A stretch of DNA of 57,456 nt from Ignavibacteriota bacterium (GTDB lineage: Bacteria > Bacteroidota > Ignavibacteria > UBA10030), in NCBI GenBank assembly GCA_003170475.1, contig PMZI01000045.1:130608-188063 (forward strand), written 5' to 3'. Under the pieces are notes generated by a model. That model was not told where the DNA came from and did not search any database. It saw nothing but the letters and a program-made list of their open reading frames with translations. Positions 46,058 through 54,966 of the stretch are shown here, in pieces. A program made the position numbers and the translations under genes. Position 1 is the stretch's first letter, and every line of letters starts with the position of its first letter.

Positions 46058-46083
46058 TTCGAATCGCAATGAAAGGATTTCAT

Positions 46084-46410
46084 ATGAACGATCCTATGCA
46101 GCCTCAACAAATCAGCATCGAACTTGGTGAGAAGGAAGCGGAGGGGATTTACTCGAATCTGGCCATCATTACGCATTCGCCGGCAGAATTCGTCATTGAC
46201 TTCACCCGAGTTCTCCCGGGAGTCCCAAAGGCGAAGGTGTTCGCACGAATTGTCATGACGCCTCAGCATACGAAGATGCTCGATGCGGCTCTTCGGGACA
46301 ATATCGAGAAATACGAAAAGAAGTTCGGTGAGATCAAACTCGTGGGTGATGTAGCGGGAGGCCAGCTGTTCGGGTTTCAGCCCCCCGGCGGCGGAGAGAA
46401 AATCAACTGA
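46084..46410 (+). CDS. DUF3467 family protein
   Basis: 108 aa matching DUF3467 almost throughout: ISIELGEKEAEGIYSNLAII, HSPAEFVIDF, RVLPGVPKAKVFARIVMTP, then LRDNIEKYEKKFG. Small cytosolic protein of unknown function, common in the FCB group and other phyla. ATG 46084 has AAAGGA 7 bases upstream; the upstream in-frame sequence is terminator hairpin. It converges on hslU. Confidence 0.92.
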   Translation: MNDPMQPQQISIELGEKEAEGIYSNLAIITHSPAEFVIDFTRVLPGVPKAKVFARIVMTPQHTKMLDAALRDNIEKYEKKFGEIKLVGDVAGGQLFGFQPPGGGEKIN

Positions 46411-46449
46411 ACATCGTTATACGAAGTCCGTTCTTGATCTCGTACGCGC

Positions 46450-47841
46450 TTAGAGAATATACCGGCTCAGATCCCGATCCTTGACGATGGTGCTCAATTT
46501 CTCTGTGACAAGCGCTTTCGTTACCCGGATGGTTGATGCACTGAGGGCGTCGGGCGCTTCAAAGAGCGGTTCCTCAAGAAGGGTCGTCATAATCGTGTGC
46601 AACCTTCTTGCGCCGATGTTTTCCACTTGTTCGTTTACCTCGTAAGCCACCCTCGCAATTTCCACCACGGCATCGTCCTCAAACACCAGAGAGATACCTT
46701 CTGTTTCCAGCAGCGCTGCATATTGCTTCAGGAGGGCATTCTGCGGCAACGTGAGGATCTTCACGAAGTCATCTTCCGAAAGACTCTGCAACTCGACCCG
46801 AATGGGGAATCTGCCCTGAAGCTCCGGGATCAAGTCTGAAGGCTTCGCAACATGAAATGCCCCTGAAGCGATGAAGAGGATGTGATCTGTCTTCACCATC
46901 CCATGTTTCGTCGTGACGCTGGAACCCTCGACGATGGGTAGAAGATCCCGTTGCACTCCTTCGCGTGAAACGTCCGGACCCGAAGTCTGTCCTTTGCTGC
47001 TGGCGATCTTGTCAATCTCGTCAATGAACACAATGCCGGAGTTCTCAACCCGCCGCAGCGCTTCTTTGCCTACAGCATCCATGTCGATGAGTTTCTGAGC
47101 TTCTTCCTGGCTCAGTACAAGCTTGGCTTCGCCGACAGTCAGTTTCCTGTTCTTGCTTTTCTTCGGAAAGAGATTCCCGAACATGTCCTGCATGTTGATG
47201 CCCATGTCGTCGAGGCTCATGGGACCCATGACTTGCATCAAGGGCATCTGAGAAGTCGGGATATCCACTTCGATGGTTCGGTGGTCGAGCTGACCGGCTC
47301 TCAGCATCTCACGGAATCTCTCCCGGGTCTTCTGACTCTCATCCTCAGAGCTCGGAGTGATGATCCCTTCCGATTCGGGGTTTCGCGGATGAGAGGGGGG
47401 AATGAGCTCATCCAGTATCCGCTCTTCCGCCATGAATTGAGCCTTTGCCTGAACCTCGGCAGTCTTCTCCGCCTTTACCATGTTCACGGAGATCTCGGTC
47501 AAGTCGCGGATCATGGATTCGACGTCCCGGCCGACATAGCCGACCTCGGTAAACTTGGAAGCCTCGACTTTGATGAATGGCGCGTTCGCGAGTTTTGCGA
47601 GTCGTCGGGCAATCTCTGTCTTTCCCACTCCCGTCGGACCGATCAGAATGATGTTGTTCGGCATGATCTCTTCGCGGAGATGCTCCGGGGCCTGCAAGCG
47701 ACGCCAACGGTTGCGAAGAGCGATGGCGACAGATTTCTTCGCGTTCTGCTGACCGATGATATATCTGTCGAGTTCGGAAACAATCTGGCGAGGAGTAAGT
47801 TCGCTCCTGTTTTCTGTACGAGGTTCGTTCAACGCTGGCAC
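46450..47841 (-). CDS. hslU: HslU, ATPase subunit of HslVU protease
   Basis: 463 aa AAA+ unfoldase: Walker [10 protein letters not shown], the pore motif region GYVGRDVE, an I-domain (~residues 110-240), Walker [11 protein letters not shown] and the C-terminal tail LSRYIL that docks into HslV. It begins with GTG 4 bases after the hslV stop, without a clear ribosome-binding site, so it probably relies on coupling with hslV. Confidence 0.97.
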   Translation of the reverse strand: MPALNEPRTENRSELTPRQIVSELDRYIIGQQNAKKSVAIALRNRWRRLQAPEHLREEIMPNNIILIGPTGVGKTEIARRLAKLANAPFIKVEASKFTEVGYVGRDVESMIRDLTEISVNMVKAEKTAEVQAKAQFMAEERILDELIPPSHPRNPESEGIITPSSEDESQKTRERFREMLRAGQLDHRTIEVDIPTSQMPLMQVMGPMSLDDMGINMQDMFGNLFPKKSKNRKLTVGEAKLVLSQEEAQKLIDMDAVGKEALRRVENSGIVFIDEIDKIASSKGQTSGPDVSREGVQRDLLPIVEGSSVTTKHGMVKTDHILFIASGAFHVAKPSDLIPELQGRFPIRVELQSLSEDDFVKILTLPQNALLKQYAALLETEGISLVFEDDAVVEIARVAYEVNEQVENIGARRLHTIMTTLLEEPLFEAPDALSASTIRVTKALVTEKLSTIVKDRDLSRYIL

Positions 47842-47845
47842 TTTG

Positions 47846-48382
47846 CTAGAGTTCTTCGATGGTGATATTGGAGTTGGTATAGATGCAGATCTCAGAAGCG
47901 GTCTGGAGCGATTCCCGAACGATGTCGGGTGCGCTCATCTGGGTGTGTTTGACGAGCGTGCGGGCTGCCGCAAGGGCGAAGGAGCCGCCCGACCCGATTG
48001 CGACGATGCCATCATCGGGCTCAATCACTTCGCCGGTTCCGGAAATGACGAGTGAATTTGTTTTGTCCATGACAGCAAGCAATGCCTCGAGCTGTCGAAG
48101 GTACTTGTCCGTCCGCCACAACTTCGCTAACTCGACGGCTGCGCGAACAAGCTGGCCGCGATGCTGCTCGAGCTTCTCTTCGAACCGGTCGAGAAGGCTG
48201 AATGCGTCCGCAGCTGATCCCGCAAAGCCTACGATCACGGAGCCCTGGTGCAGTTTGCGGATCTTGTTCGCCTGTTTCTTCATCACGGTTGAACCAAGCG
48301 TCACCTGGCCGTCGCCTCCGAGAGCGACTCTTCCGTCGCGACGTACTCCAATGATGGTTGTCGCATGTGCCTGTTCAATCAT
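47846..48382 (-). CDS. hslV: HslV, peptidase subunit of HslVU protease
   Basis: 178 aa proteasome-type peptidase. The conserved core [36 protein letters not shown] and [13 protein letters not shown] is clear. The catalytic Thr of TTIIG is preceded by a 7-residue leader (MIEQAHA), as in Bacillus-type HslV rather than E. coli, so processing or an alternative nucleophile must be considered. ATG 48382 has AGGAG 5 bases upstream; ATG 48406 is in frame but lacks this. Confidence 0.96.
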   Translation of the reverse strand: MIEQAHATTIIGVRRDGRVALGGDGQVTLGSTVMKKQANKIRKLHQGSVIVGFAGSAADAFSLLDRFEEKLEQHRGQLVRAAVELAKLWRTDKYLRQLEALLAVMDKTNSLVISGTGEVIEPDDGIVAIGSGGSFALAAARTLVKHTQMSAPDIVRESLQTASEICIYTNSNITIEEL

Positions 48383-48402
48383 GGGCGCTCCTGGCGGCAA
48401 AT

Positions 48403-49869
48403 TCAAATCTTTTTACGCATTCGTGCGATGGGAATGCTCATCTGTTCGCGGTATTTCGCGACTGTCCTGCGAGCGATTTTTACGCCTTGGCCACCGACCA
48501 TGGCGGCAATCTTGTCATCGTTCAGAGGTTTCTTGGAATCCTCCGCTTCAATGATGTCTTTGATGCGCTGTTTGATCACCTGGTTGGAAATATCTTCCCC
48601 TGATTCAGTCTCCAAACCCGACGTGAAAAACCGCTTAAGTGAGTGGACGCCAAACTCTGTTTGGACGTATTTGCTGTTGACCACCCGGCTGATGGTTGAG
48701 ATGTCGACCCCTACAACTTCTGCGACGTCTTTGTAGATCATCGGTTTCAGGACTTCGCCTTCTGCAAACCACTCTCTTTGCCGCTCAACAATTTGTCGCA
48801 TCACTTTGAGCAGTGTTTCCCGGCGTTGTTGGATCGATGCAATGAACCATTTTGCCGATTCGAATTTCTGCTTGATGAAGTCCTTTGCTTCTTTCGAGGT
48901 CTTCTTCGATTTCGGCGCAACAAGATCACGATAGGCTTTGTTAATGCGAAGTGTTGGAAGGCTGCGATCGTTCAGCGTAATGAGGAAATCACCCTCATCG
49001 TTCTCGACGATGAAGTCCGGGGTGATGTAGTTCTCCTGGGCCGAAAACTCTCCTTCTCCGGGTTTGGGATTAAGACGCTGAATGAGTTCGATGACCTTTT
49101 TGAGCGTGTCGAGACCAATGTGAAGGTCGCTTGCGAGGTTGTCGAAGCGTTTGAGCTTGAGGTCGTCGAAATGTTGCTGGAGTATTCTGAGGGCAAGTTC
49201 CTTGATGTGCGCTTCACACTGGATTGTTCGCGCTTGCGAGATCAGGCATTCTTGCAAGTTGCGTGCCGCGATGCCGGGAGGGTCGAGCAACTGAATTCGT
49301 TTCAGCGTCTGTTCGGCCTGCTCCATGGTGATTTCGAGGCCGAAGGAAAGATTCAGGTCCTGGACGATCAGGCTGAGATCACGGCGGAGATAGCCATCCT
49401 CATCGACGTTCCCGATGATTTCCTCAGCAATGAGAAAATCCGTGTCGTCCTGGCTCTGCAGGCGGAACTGACTGAGCAATCGTTCGGACATCGGTACGCT
49501 GGAAGCAATTGGTCGCTCATACTCCTCATCTTCGTCCTGAGCGCGATACGCTTCCGGGCTCTTGTAACCCGCGAGGTCATCATTGATATAGTCATCCAAT
49601 GTGTAGGAGTCTTCGGTTTTTGCTTCCGGTTTTTCCTCGGGTTTCTCTTCCGGCCTGTCTTCGGCAGTATCGGTCGCTGCTTCGTCGGGATCTTCCTGTT
49701 CAAGCGACTGCTCCAATTCCTCGTTTGTTTCGAGCAACGGGTTCAACTCCAACTCTGTCTTTATGCGCTGCTCGAGCGCCATCGTCGGAAGCTGAAGGAG
49801 CTTTAGATACTGGACTTGTTGCGGCGTGAGCTTGAGGCCCAACCGCATTTGTTGTGAAAGATTGATCAT
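48403..49869 (-). CDS. rpoN: RNA polymerase sigma-54 factor RpoN
   Basis: 488 aa. Region I at the N-terminus is Gln/Leu-rich ([19 protein letters not shown]), followed by an acidic Glu/Asp/Lys-Pro-rich region II (~50-100), the core-binding and HTH regions, and the RpoN box [10 protein letters not shown] near the C-terminus, which reads the -24 element. It directs transcription that needs enhancer-binding activators. It lies 20 bases upstream of hslV in the same direction. Confidence 0.97.
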   Translation of the reverse strand: MINLSQQMRLGLKLTPQQVQYLKLLQLPTMALEQRIKTELELNPLLETNEELEQSLEQEDPDEAATDTAEDRPEEKPEEKPEAKTEDSYTLDDYINDDLAGYKSPEAYRAQDEDEEYERPIASSVPMSERLLSQFRLQSQDDTDFLIAEEIIGNVDEDGYLRRDLSLIVQDLNLSFGLEITMEQAEQTLKRIQLLDPPGIAARNLQECLISQARTIQCEAHIKELALRILQQHFDDLKLKRFDNLASDLHIGLDTLKKVIELIQRLNPKPGEGEFSAQENYITPDFIVENDEGDFLITLNDRSLPTLRINKAYRDLVAPKSKKTSKEAKDFIKQKFESAKWFIASIQQRRETLLKVMRQIVERQREWFAEGEVLKPMIYKDVAEVVGVDISTISRVVNSKYVQTEFGVHSLKRFFTSGLETESGEDISNQVIKQRIKDIIEAEDSKKPLNDDKIAAMVGGQGVKIARRTVAKYREQMSIPIARMRKKI

Positions 49870-49891
49870 GCTTCAAAACACTGGAGATGTT

Positions 49892-50464
49892 CTACGATGT
49901 GGTTACTCCGTTTCTTCTCGTCTCACAATACTTGTGGAACTCTTCGTACCAATTCTCCTCGAAGGCTCTGGTAAGGGAGTCTCTCAAAAACTCTGACAAC
50001 CAGATACCTTCGTTCGCTCCACGTTCAAGTGCCGGCTGACATTCGGCGATGCTTTCAAACCGCAATCGCTCTGGGATGCCCGGACCAATACGAATAGGGA
50101 ATAAGTGGCACGATATTGGCTTACGCCATACAATTTCGTTGTTTTGATATGCTTTTTCAAACGCGCATTTCGCAATTTCGCCCTCGAAAAAGGCAAAAAC
50201 GCAAGCCTGGTTCTGCACAACCTGCGTAGTATAGTCACCTTTACGTCCTTGCACAAGTCCCCGTTCTTCAATCGTGTCCTTGTGTCGAAAACTCAGGTAC
50301 TTTCTGACCGAAGGGTATGCTTTCTCAATTTCCTCCAATTCCTCCTCACGAAGGGGAGCCCCACGCGATCCAGGCATCGTGCAACAAGCGCCTTTGCAGC
50401 GCGCCAGGTCGCATGCAAACCTGATGCTGGCGATATCATCTCCAATAAGAGGCTTTTCCGCCAT
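49892..50464 (-). CDS. DUF3109 family cysteine-cluster protein, 190 aa
   Basis: A typical DUF3109 protein of the Bacteroidota: FACDLARCKGACCTMPGSRGAPL near residue 15, REEELEEIEKAYP, then ACVFAFFEG-x4-CAFEKAY and PISCHLFPIRI. The cysteines probably hold zinc or an Fe-S cluster. Function unknown. It lies 22 bases upstream of rpoN. The promoter region carries a perfect 15-base palindrome. Confidence 0.88.
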   Translation of the reverse strand: MAEKPLIGDDIASIRFACDLARCKGACCTMPGSRGAPLREEELEEIEKAYPSVRKYLSFRHKDTIEERGLVQGRKGDYTTQVVQNQACVFAFFEGEIAKCAFEKAYQNNEIVWRKPISCHLFPIRIGPGIPERLRFESIAECQPALERGANEGIWLSEFLRDSLTRAFEENWYEEFHKYCETRRNGVTTS

Positions 50465-50495
50465 ACCGCAACCCTTTTTTACCTTCCTGCGTTAA

Positions 50496-50523
50496 AGTAT
50501 AACCAATTTGGTTAAAAAACCAA
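50496..50523 (-). promoter_or_regulatory. Promoter of the DUF3109 gene with embedded palindrome
   Basis: On the minus strand: TTGGTT, 16-base spacer, TATACT, about 30 bases before the ATG at 50464. The spacer and -10 overlap the perfect palindrome TAACCAATTTGGTTA (50500-50514), a likely operator. Confidence 0.55.
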
Positions 50524-50617
50524 TGATGGCTTCCACCTTCACGAACCAGCTTGAAGTTGCCATCGAATTCCCGCAATTTTGTGCTACAACCTTTTTTCCA
50601 TGGGGTGGTCTAATCCC

Positions 50618-51217
50618 ATGTCACAATCGAATACATCGAGCGCCACAGGAATGATGCAAGATCTTGATTTGATTCAGCGTGCGAAGTCGGGGGACATGGG
50701 TGCCTTCGAACAACTTGTCTTTCGCTACGACAAGCAGGTACTGACCATCGCCGCCCGTTATGTTCAGAGTTCTGAGGATGCCAAAGACATCTATCAAGAG
50801 GTTTTTCTCAGGGTCTTTCGCTCGTTGCCGAGATTTCAGCTGAGGAGCCAGTTCTCGACGTGGCTGTTCCGAATCACAACCAACGTCTGTTTGACTCATC
50901 GAGCGAAGCGAAAACGGCATACGCACACGTCGCTCAGTCAAGATTCGGATGATGAGCACGGGGGATCCAGAGCGGAGGCGATAAGCGATTCGAGTGCGAC
51001 TGACGAGCGAGCTGAAAATTCAGACACGGCGTTTCATGTTACTCAAGCTGTCGGCACGTTGTCACCAAAGCAGAAGATGGTTTTCACCATGAAATACTAT
51101 GACGGCTATAAGATTAGAGAGATCGCTCAAATGACGGGGTTGAACGAGGGGACCGTTAAAAGGTACCTCTTTGCGGCAACGAGAAAAGTCAGAACCTCGC
51201 TGAAAGATCTTCTGTAA
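50618..51217 (+). CDS. ECF-type RNA polymerase sigma factor (first module)
   Basis: 199 aa. Sigma region 2: AFEQLVFRYDKQVLTIAARY, EDAKDIYQEVFLRVF, STWLFRITTNVCLTHRAK. Sigma region 4: LSPKQKMVFTMKYYDGYKIREIA and GLNEGTVKRYLFAATRKVR. The linker between them is long and Ser/Asp/His-rich (~residues 105-145). ATG 50618 is chosen because GGGGTGG lies upstream; ATG 50600 is possible. The anti-sigma gene follows 29 bases later. A candidate autoregulated ECF promoter lies upstream. Confidence 0.93.
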   Translation: MSQSNTSSATGMMQDLDLIQRAKSGDMGAFEQLVFRYDKQVLTIAARYVQSSEDAKDIYQEVFLRVFRSLPRFQLRSQFSTWLFRITTNVCLTHRAKRKRHTHTSLSQDSDDEHGGSRAEAISDSSATDERAENSDTAFHVTQAVGTLSPKQKMVFTMKYYDGYKIREIAQMTGLNEGTVKRYLFAATRKVRTSLKDLL

Positions 51218-51246
51218 TCCATGACTGTCAGTCAAGGGAACGAATC

Positions 51247-52215
51247 ATGAAACACAATGACTACAAAGAGCTTCTCCACCTGTCGCTCTATGACGAGCTG
51301 AATGAAGAGGATCGATCGGTACTGGATGGTCATCTGGAAGGATGTGCCGAGTGTCGTGACGAATTCGAAGAACTGAAGAAACTCAGTATCCTGTTGAGTC
51401 ATGGAGAACGGATCGAAATCACCGATCAACTACTCGACGAGGCGCGGCGCGAGCTCAGGGTGGCATTGCGTTTGGAAAATTCCAAACGTCCGTTCTGGGC
51501 CGGACTCATGGAACAGTTCGACGCTCTGACCTCGCCTGCAGGAAGATTTGCCCTGAGCGGTGTGGCAATGATTCTCGTCGGATTGACAGCGGGCTATTGG
51601 CTCTTCGCGCCGTCAGAGCCGACCGGGCTCTCCGGGATCACGCGGGCGGTGGAACCGTCTTCTTCGCAGCCGACAGAAACAAAGATCACGAACTTCAAAT
51701 TCATGGGGCAACCTCTCCAAGGAAGCGATGTTGAGTTCACATTCGATATGGTGACACCTGTCCATATGAAGGGCAATGTCAATGACGTAGCCGTTCAAAG
51801 GGTGTTGGCTCAGGCGCTGATGAACGATCATAATCCGGGCGCCCGCTTGCGCACGGTCAGCGCTATTGCCAACGACGATGTGGCATTGAAGAGCTCCGAC
51901 ACAGAAATAAAAGCGGCTCTTGTGCAGGCGGTTAAGGGTGATGCCAATGTGGGAGTGCGGAAGCAAGCCTTGAAAGCATTGCAGAGGTTCCCGCTGGACA
52001 ATGAGATCAAGGACGCATTGCTCTATGTTTTGAAGAACGAGGAGAACCCGGGTATACGGATAGAAGCTATTGCCTATCTTCAGTCGCCGGAATTCTCGCG
52101 ACAATTGGTGGATCAGGATTTGCTGAATATCTTGAAAGAGAAAATGCAGTCGGACAACAACAATTATGTTCGCACACGTGTAAAACACTTTTACGAGGAG
52201 GTTCAACAACAATGA
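51247..52215 (+). CDS. Anti-sigma factor fused to periplasmic HEAT-like repeats
   Basis: 322 aa. The N-terminal zinc-finger anti-sigma domain has the HxxxCxxC motif (HLEGCAEC, residues ~29-36), followed by a membrane helix (ALSGVAMILVGLTAGYWLF, ~102-120). After a Ser/Thr-rich linker, ~180 periplasmic residues form HEAT-like helical repeats (RVLAQALMNDHNPGARLRTV, LVQAVKGDANVGVRKQAL, ALLYVLKNEENPGIRIEAI). The HEAT region probably senses an envelope protein and controls release of the sigma factor. The stop overlaps the next gene by 4 bases. Confidence 0.88.
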   Translation: MKHNDYKELLHLSLYDELNEEDRSVLDGHLEGCAECRDEFEELKKLSILLSHGERIEITDQLLDEARRELRVALRLENSKRPFWAGLMEQFDALTSPAGRFALSGVAMILVGLTAGYWLFAPSEPTGLSGITRAVEPSSSQPTETKITNFKFMGQPLQGSDVEFTFDMVTPVHMKGNVNDVAVQRVLAQALMNDHNPGARLRTVSAIANDDVALKSSDTEIKAALVQAVKGDANVGVRKQALKALQRFPLDNEIKDALLYVLKNEENPGIRIEAIAYLQSPEFSRQLVDQDLLNILKEKMQSDNNNYVRTRVKHFYEEVQQQ

Positions 52216-53363
52216 AACGACAAACGAAATTATTCCTGGCAACCTTCGTGGTTGCCTTACCACTGCTTCTTGCGTTCGCGGGATTCGCCGATGATGATGC
52301 ACGCACAAAGTCGTTCATCGTGGGCAAGGGCGGAACCCTCGAAGTCACGGTGGATGGAGGGGATATCAGGATCAATGTGTGGGAGAAAAACGAAGTTCTT
52401 GTGAGGGCAGAAGGCCTCGATGAGTCAGATCTCAGGCGTCTCGAGATGACCCAAAGCGGCAACGACGTGCGTGTAGAGCTTCGCACGCGATGGGGCTCAC
52501 ACAACCATGCGCGGTTCGACATCACCGTTCCTTCTCAATACAATGCCTCCGTTCATACATCCGGAGGAAATATCGACGTACGAGGAACAATGAATGGCAC
52601 CGTGAAGGGTTCAACATCCGGCGGCGATGTGACGCTCGGAAATGTCACAGGCGGCAGGGTAGATATGTCGACGTCCGGCGGGAATATGAGGACTGGTGAT
52701 ATTCAAGCCGATGTGAAATTAGGTACCTCCGGGGGCGACATTGAGCTGGGGAGTGTTGGCGGTGAGGCGAATGTGAACACGTCGGGTGGAAATATCACTG
52801 TGAAAAGCGTGGGAAAGTCTCTCAAAGCGAATACATCGGGCGGCAATATCGAGATTGGCGATGTTGGTGGTGAAGCGAAGGTCTCGACGTCGGGTGGTGA
52901 CATCCAGGTCCGAAAGGTGAGCGGCAGCGCCACACTGACCACCGCTGGAGGCGATATCGAACTCGGCAGTGCCAGCGGGACCGTGAAGGCGCATACGTCG
53001 GGTGGAAACCTCAGACTGGAGAATATTTCAGGATCAATCGATGCATCGACTTCGGGTGGTGATGTCACGGCCGAACTGCGTCCAACCGGCAAAGGACGTA
53101 GCAAATTGAGTTCATCAGGTGGCGAGATCACATTGTCGCTTCCTGAAGACGCCAAGGCGACCGTCGAAGCAACGATTCGCATTCAGGGTTGGGGAAGGCA
53201 CAATAATGAGTACAAAGTCCGCTCTGAGTTCAAAGCCGACACTTACGACCAGCGAGGCGATCCCGATGAAATCAGGGCTGTCTATAAGCTCAATGGTGGC
53301 GGAGAACTGATCGAATTGAAGACTGTCAATTCCGACATCAACTTGAAAAAACTTCACAAGTAG
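52212..53363 (+). CDS. Exported DUF4097 protein with 18-residue solenoid repeats
   Basis: 383 aa. Signal peptide (~1-26). The central part (residues ~116-305) is built of about ten copies of an 18-residue unit opening with TSGG (Asp/Asn) and a hydrophobic residue, then about eleven more residues, the pattern of DUF4097 beta-helix proteins. The C-terminal ~75 residues (SLPEDAKATVEATIRIQGWG onward) close the fold. Translationally coupled to the anti-sigma gene (ATGA overlap), so it is probably part of the signalling unit: effector, ligand or regulated target. Located in the periplasm or outer surface. Confidence 0.85.
   Translation: MKRQTKLFLATFVVALPLLLAFAGFADDDARTKSFIVGKGGTLEVTVDGGDIRINVWEKNEVLVRAEGLDESDLRRLEMTQSGNDVRVELRTRWGSHNHARFDITVPSQYNASVHTSGGNIDVRGTMNGTVKGSTSGGDVTLGNVTGGRVDMSTSGGNMRTGDIQADVKLGTSGGDIELGSVGGEANVNTSGGNITVKSVGKSLKANTSGGNIEIGDVGGEAKVSTSGGDIQVRKVSGSATLTTAGGDIELGSASGTVKAHTSGGNLRLENISGSIDASTSGGDVTAELRPTGKGRSKLSSSGGEITLSLPEDAKATVEATIRIQGWGRHNNEYKVRSEFKADTYDQRGDPDEIRAVYKLNGGGELIELKTVNSDINLKKLHK
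52557..53128 (+). repeat. Tandem ~54-bp coding repeats (18-aa solenoid)
   Basis: About ten in-frame units, each opening with a codon set for T-S-G-G and mostly 54 bases long (57 or 63 in the first, second and last). They encode the DUF4097 solenoid; synonymous bases differ between copies, so the array is old rather than recently expanded. Confidence 0.85.
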
Positions 53364-53389
53364 AGCCTCCCTCTTTATTGAAGTGCTTC

Positions 53390-53423
53390 GAAACCCCCGG
53401 TTCTCAAAGGCCGGGGGTTTTTG
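53390..53423. terminator. Intrinsic terminator after the first sigma module
   Basis: AAACCCCCGG (53391-53400) and CCGGGGGTTT (53411-53420) with a 10-base loop, followed by TTTTTG. It separates the two ECF modules. Confidence 0.93.
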
Positions 53424-53492
53424 TTTGATTTTGGCTGCCATCTGCGCTAGGTTGAGGTCGAAGAAATACCAATCCATGTGCCGATGGTGTCA

Positions 53493-53516
53493 ACCGAACA
53501 CTCGATTGCGTCGTCT
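53493..53516 (+). promoter_or_regulatory. Candidate ECF-type promoter of the second sigma module
   Basis: AACC, 16-base spacer, CGTC, about 35 bases before the sigma ATG. AAC at -35 and CGTC at -10 is the common ECF pattern, and a similar AACC-16-CGAA (50544-50567) precedes the first sigma gene, so both may be autoregulated. By-eye prediction. Confidence 0.4.
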
Positions 53517-53550
53517 AATCATCGAACACCTGAAAAAGGAATTCTACTGA

Positions 53551-54105
53551 ATGTCCGCTGACCGGGAGCGGCAACTGATACTGGATGCTCAGGGTGGAAG
53601 CCACGCTGCGTTTCGAGAACTTGTCGAACTGCATATGCGGCAGGTCTACGATCTCGCATATGGGTTCGTCGACGACCATGATGATGCAGATGACGTTGCA
53701 CAGGAAGTGTTCGTGAAAGTATACCATGCGCTTAAGAGTTTCAGGCGAGAGTCGGGATTCAGCACGTGGTTGTATCGCATCACGTCCAATTGCGCACTCG
53801 ATCGATTGAAACAGAGAAAACGATCTCTCGCCCGGTTTTTACCGATGGAGGATTCTCACGCTACCCGGGTTGCGGTCCATCAGGCGGCAGACCAGAATGA
53901 ACAGAGCGTCCTCATCGAGCGGTCGTTGCACGAACTTCCGACACTTCAGCGGGCTGTCGTGATTCTGCGTCATATGGACGGGTTCTCGACGAAACAGGTC
54001 AGCGATATATTGAAGTGTTCTGAGGGAACGGTGAAAACACATCTCCACAGAGGACTCAAGAAGATGCGGAAGAAGCTGGCACATCTGAAGGATGGAAGTG
54101 TATGA
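53551..54105 (+). CDS. ECF-type RNA polymerase sigma factor (second module)
   Basis: 184 aa. Region 2: AAFRELVELHMRQVYDLAYG, DADDVAQEVFVKVYHAL, FSTWLYRITSNCALDRLKQR. Region 4: LPTLQRAVVILRHMDGFSTKQVS and CSEGTVKTHLHRGLKKMRKKL. Similar in plan to the first sigma but with a shorter linker. A ribosome-binding AAAAAGGA lies 9 bases before the ATG. Its stop overlaps the anti-sigma start by 4 bases. Confidence 0.95.
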   Translation: MSADRERQLILDAQGGSHAAFRELVELHMRQVYDLAYGFVDDHDDADDVAQEVFVKVYHALKSFRRESGFSTWLYRITSNCALDRLKQRKRSLARFLPMEDSHATRVAVHQAADQNEQSVLIERSLHELPTLQRAVVILRHMDGFSTKQVSDILKCSEGTVKTHLHRGLKKMRKKLAHLKDGSV

Positions 54106-54953
54106 GAACACATGGGACAGTCCAGGAGAACCTCTACGCGTATCTCCACGCCGAGTTGTCTGCTCCAGACCGGCTGGCGATTGAGAAACATTTAAGGTCG
54201 TGTGCACGTTGTGGCAAGGAACTCGAATCGATGCGCGAAACGATGGATCTGGTTGGACTCAAGCCACCGAAACCAAGTCAACATCGGAACGAGCTGTACT
54301 GGCAGCTGTTCGCGGAAAAGGTTGAGCGAAGGATTCAGTCGGAATCGACGGAAGTGGAGTCCCCAGCACTGGTCGGGAGGCTGGTGGACTTTCTGACGGA
54401 AAACCAAAAGCCCTTCAGCTTCGGTTTCATTTCGGCGCTGTCGCTCGGTCTCCTTGCATTGGCAGTCTGGGGCCTCTGGATCAAGGCGCCGACGCCGGAT
54501 CAGATTGCTTCCAACTCGAGCAGCGTTGGGGCAATCGGATCGCATGCCAATGTTGAAGAGACCGCCATGGAAGTGCGGGCGGAAAATTATCTCGAGCAGT
54601 CGAAAACCCTCCTCATCGGAATCATGAACACCGACACAAAGTCGATCGTCGGGTCAAAGTCGTCTCTCGATCGCCAACGAGCGATCTCCAAGACCTTGGT
54701 CCGCGAATCGCAAGAAATTTCTTCTGGCCTTACAGATCCGTCCCAGCAACGATTGCGGGAGTTGGTTGGGGACCTGGGACTGATTCTCATCCAGATCGCC
54801 AACCTTGAATCGAAACAGAGTGTTCAAGGAGTCGAGATCGTCAAGGGTGGTGTGGAACGAAACGGCATTCTCTTCAAAATAAATGTTGAAGAGATTCAGC
54901 GGGCGACACGACGATCACGCACAAAGGGAACTGAAAAACAGTCTACAATATGA
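54102..54953 (+). CDS. Zinc-finger anti-sigma factor (second module)
   Basis: 283 aa. Anti-sigma zinc-finger domain with HLRSCARC (residues ~30-37), a membrane helix (FGFISALSLGLLALAVWGLW, ~107-127), and a ~150-residue periplasmic domain of mostly helical, unrecognised sequence (ENYLEQSKTLLIGIMNTD, QRLRELVGDLGLILIQIANL). It should hold the preceding sigma factor inactive until an envelope signal arrives. The HEAT-repeat gene starts 13 bases after its stop. Confidence 0.9.
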   Translation: MRTHGTVQENLYAYLHAELSAPDRLAIEKHLRSCARCGKELESMRETMDLVGLKPPKPSQHRNELYWQLFAEKVERRIQSESTEVESPALVGRLVDFLTENQKPFSFGFISALSLGLLALAVWGLWIKAPTPDQIASNSSSVGAIGSHANVEETAMEVRAENYLEQSKTLLIGIMNTDTKSIVGSKSSLDRQRAISKTLVRESQEISSGLTDPSQQRLRELVGDLGLILIQIANLESKQSVQGVEIVKGGVERNGILFKINVEEIQRATRRSRTKGTEKQSTI

Positions 54954-54966
54954 AGGGAGATCCATC

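Noticed and set aside
46050-46070. TTCGAATC resembling a tRNA T-loop
   Set aside because: No acceptor stem, anticodon arm or CCA-side pairing around it; part of the terminator and leader of DUF3467.
52557-53128. Direct repeats that could suggest a CRISPR array
   Set aside because: The repeats are in-frame protein repeats of ~54 bases without constant repeat/variable spacer structure.
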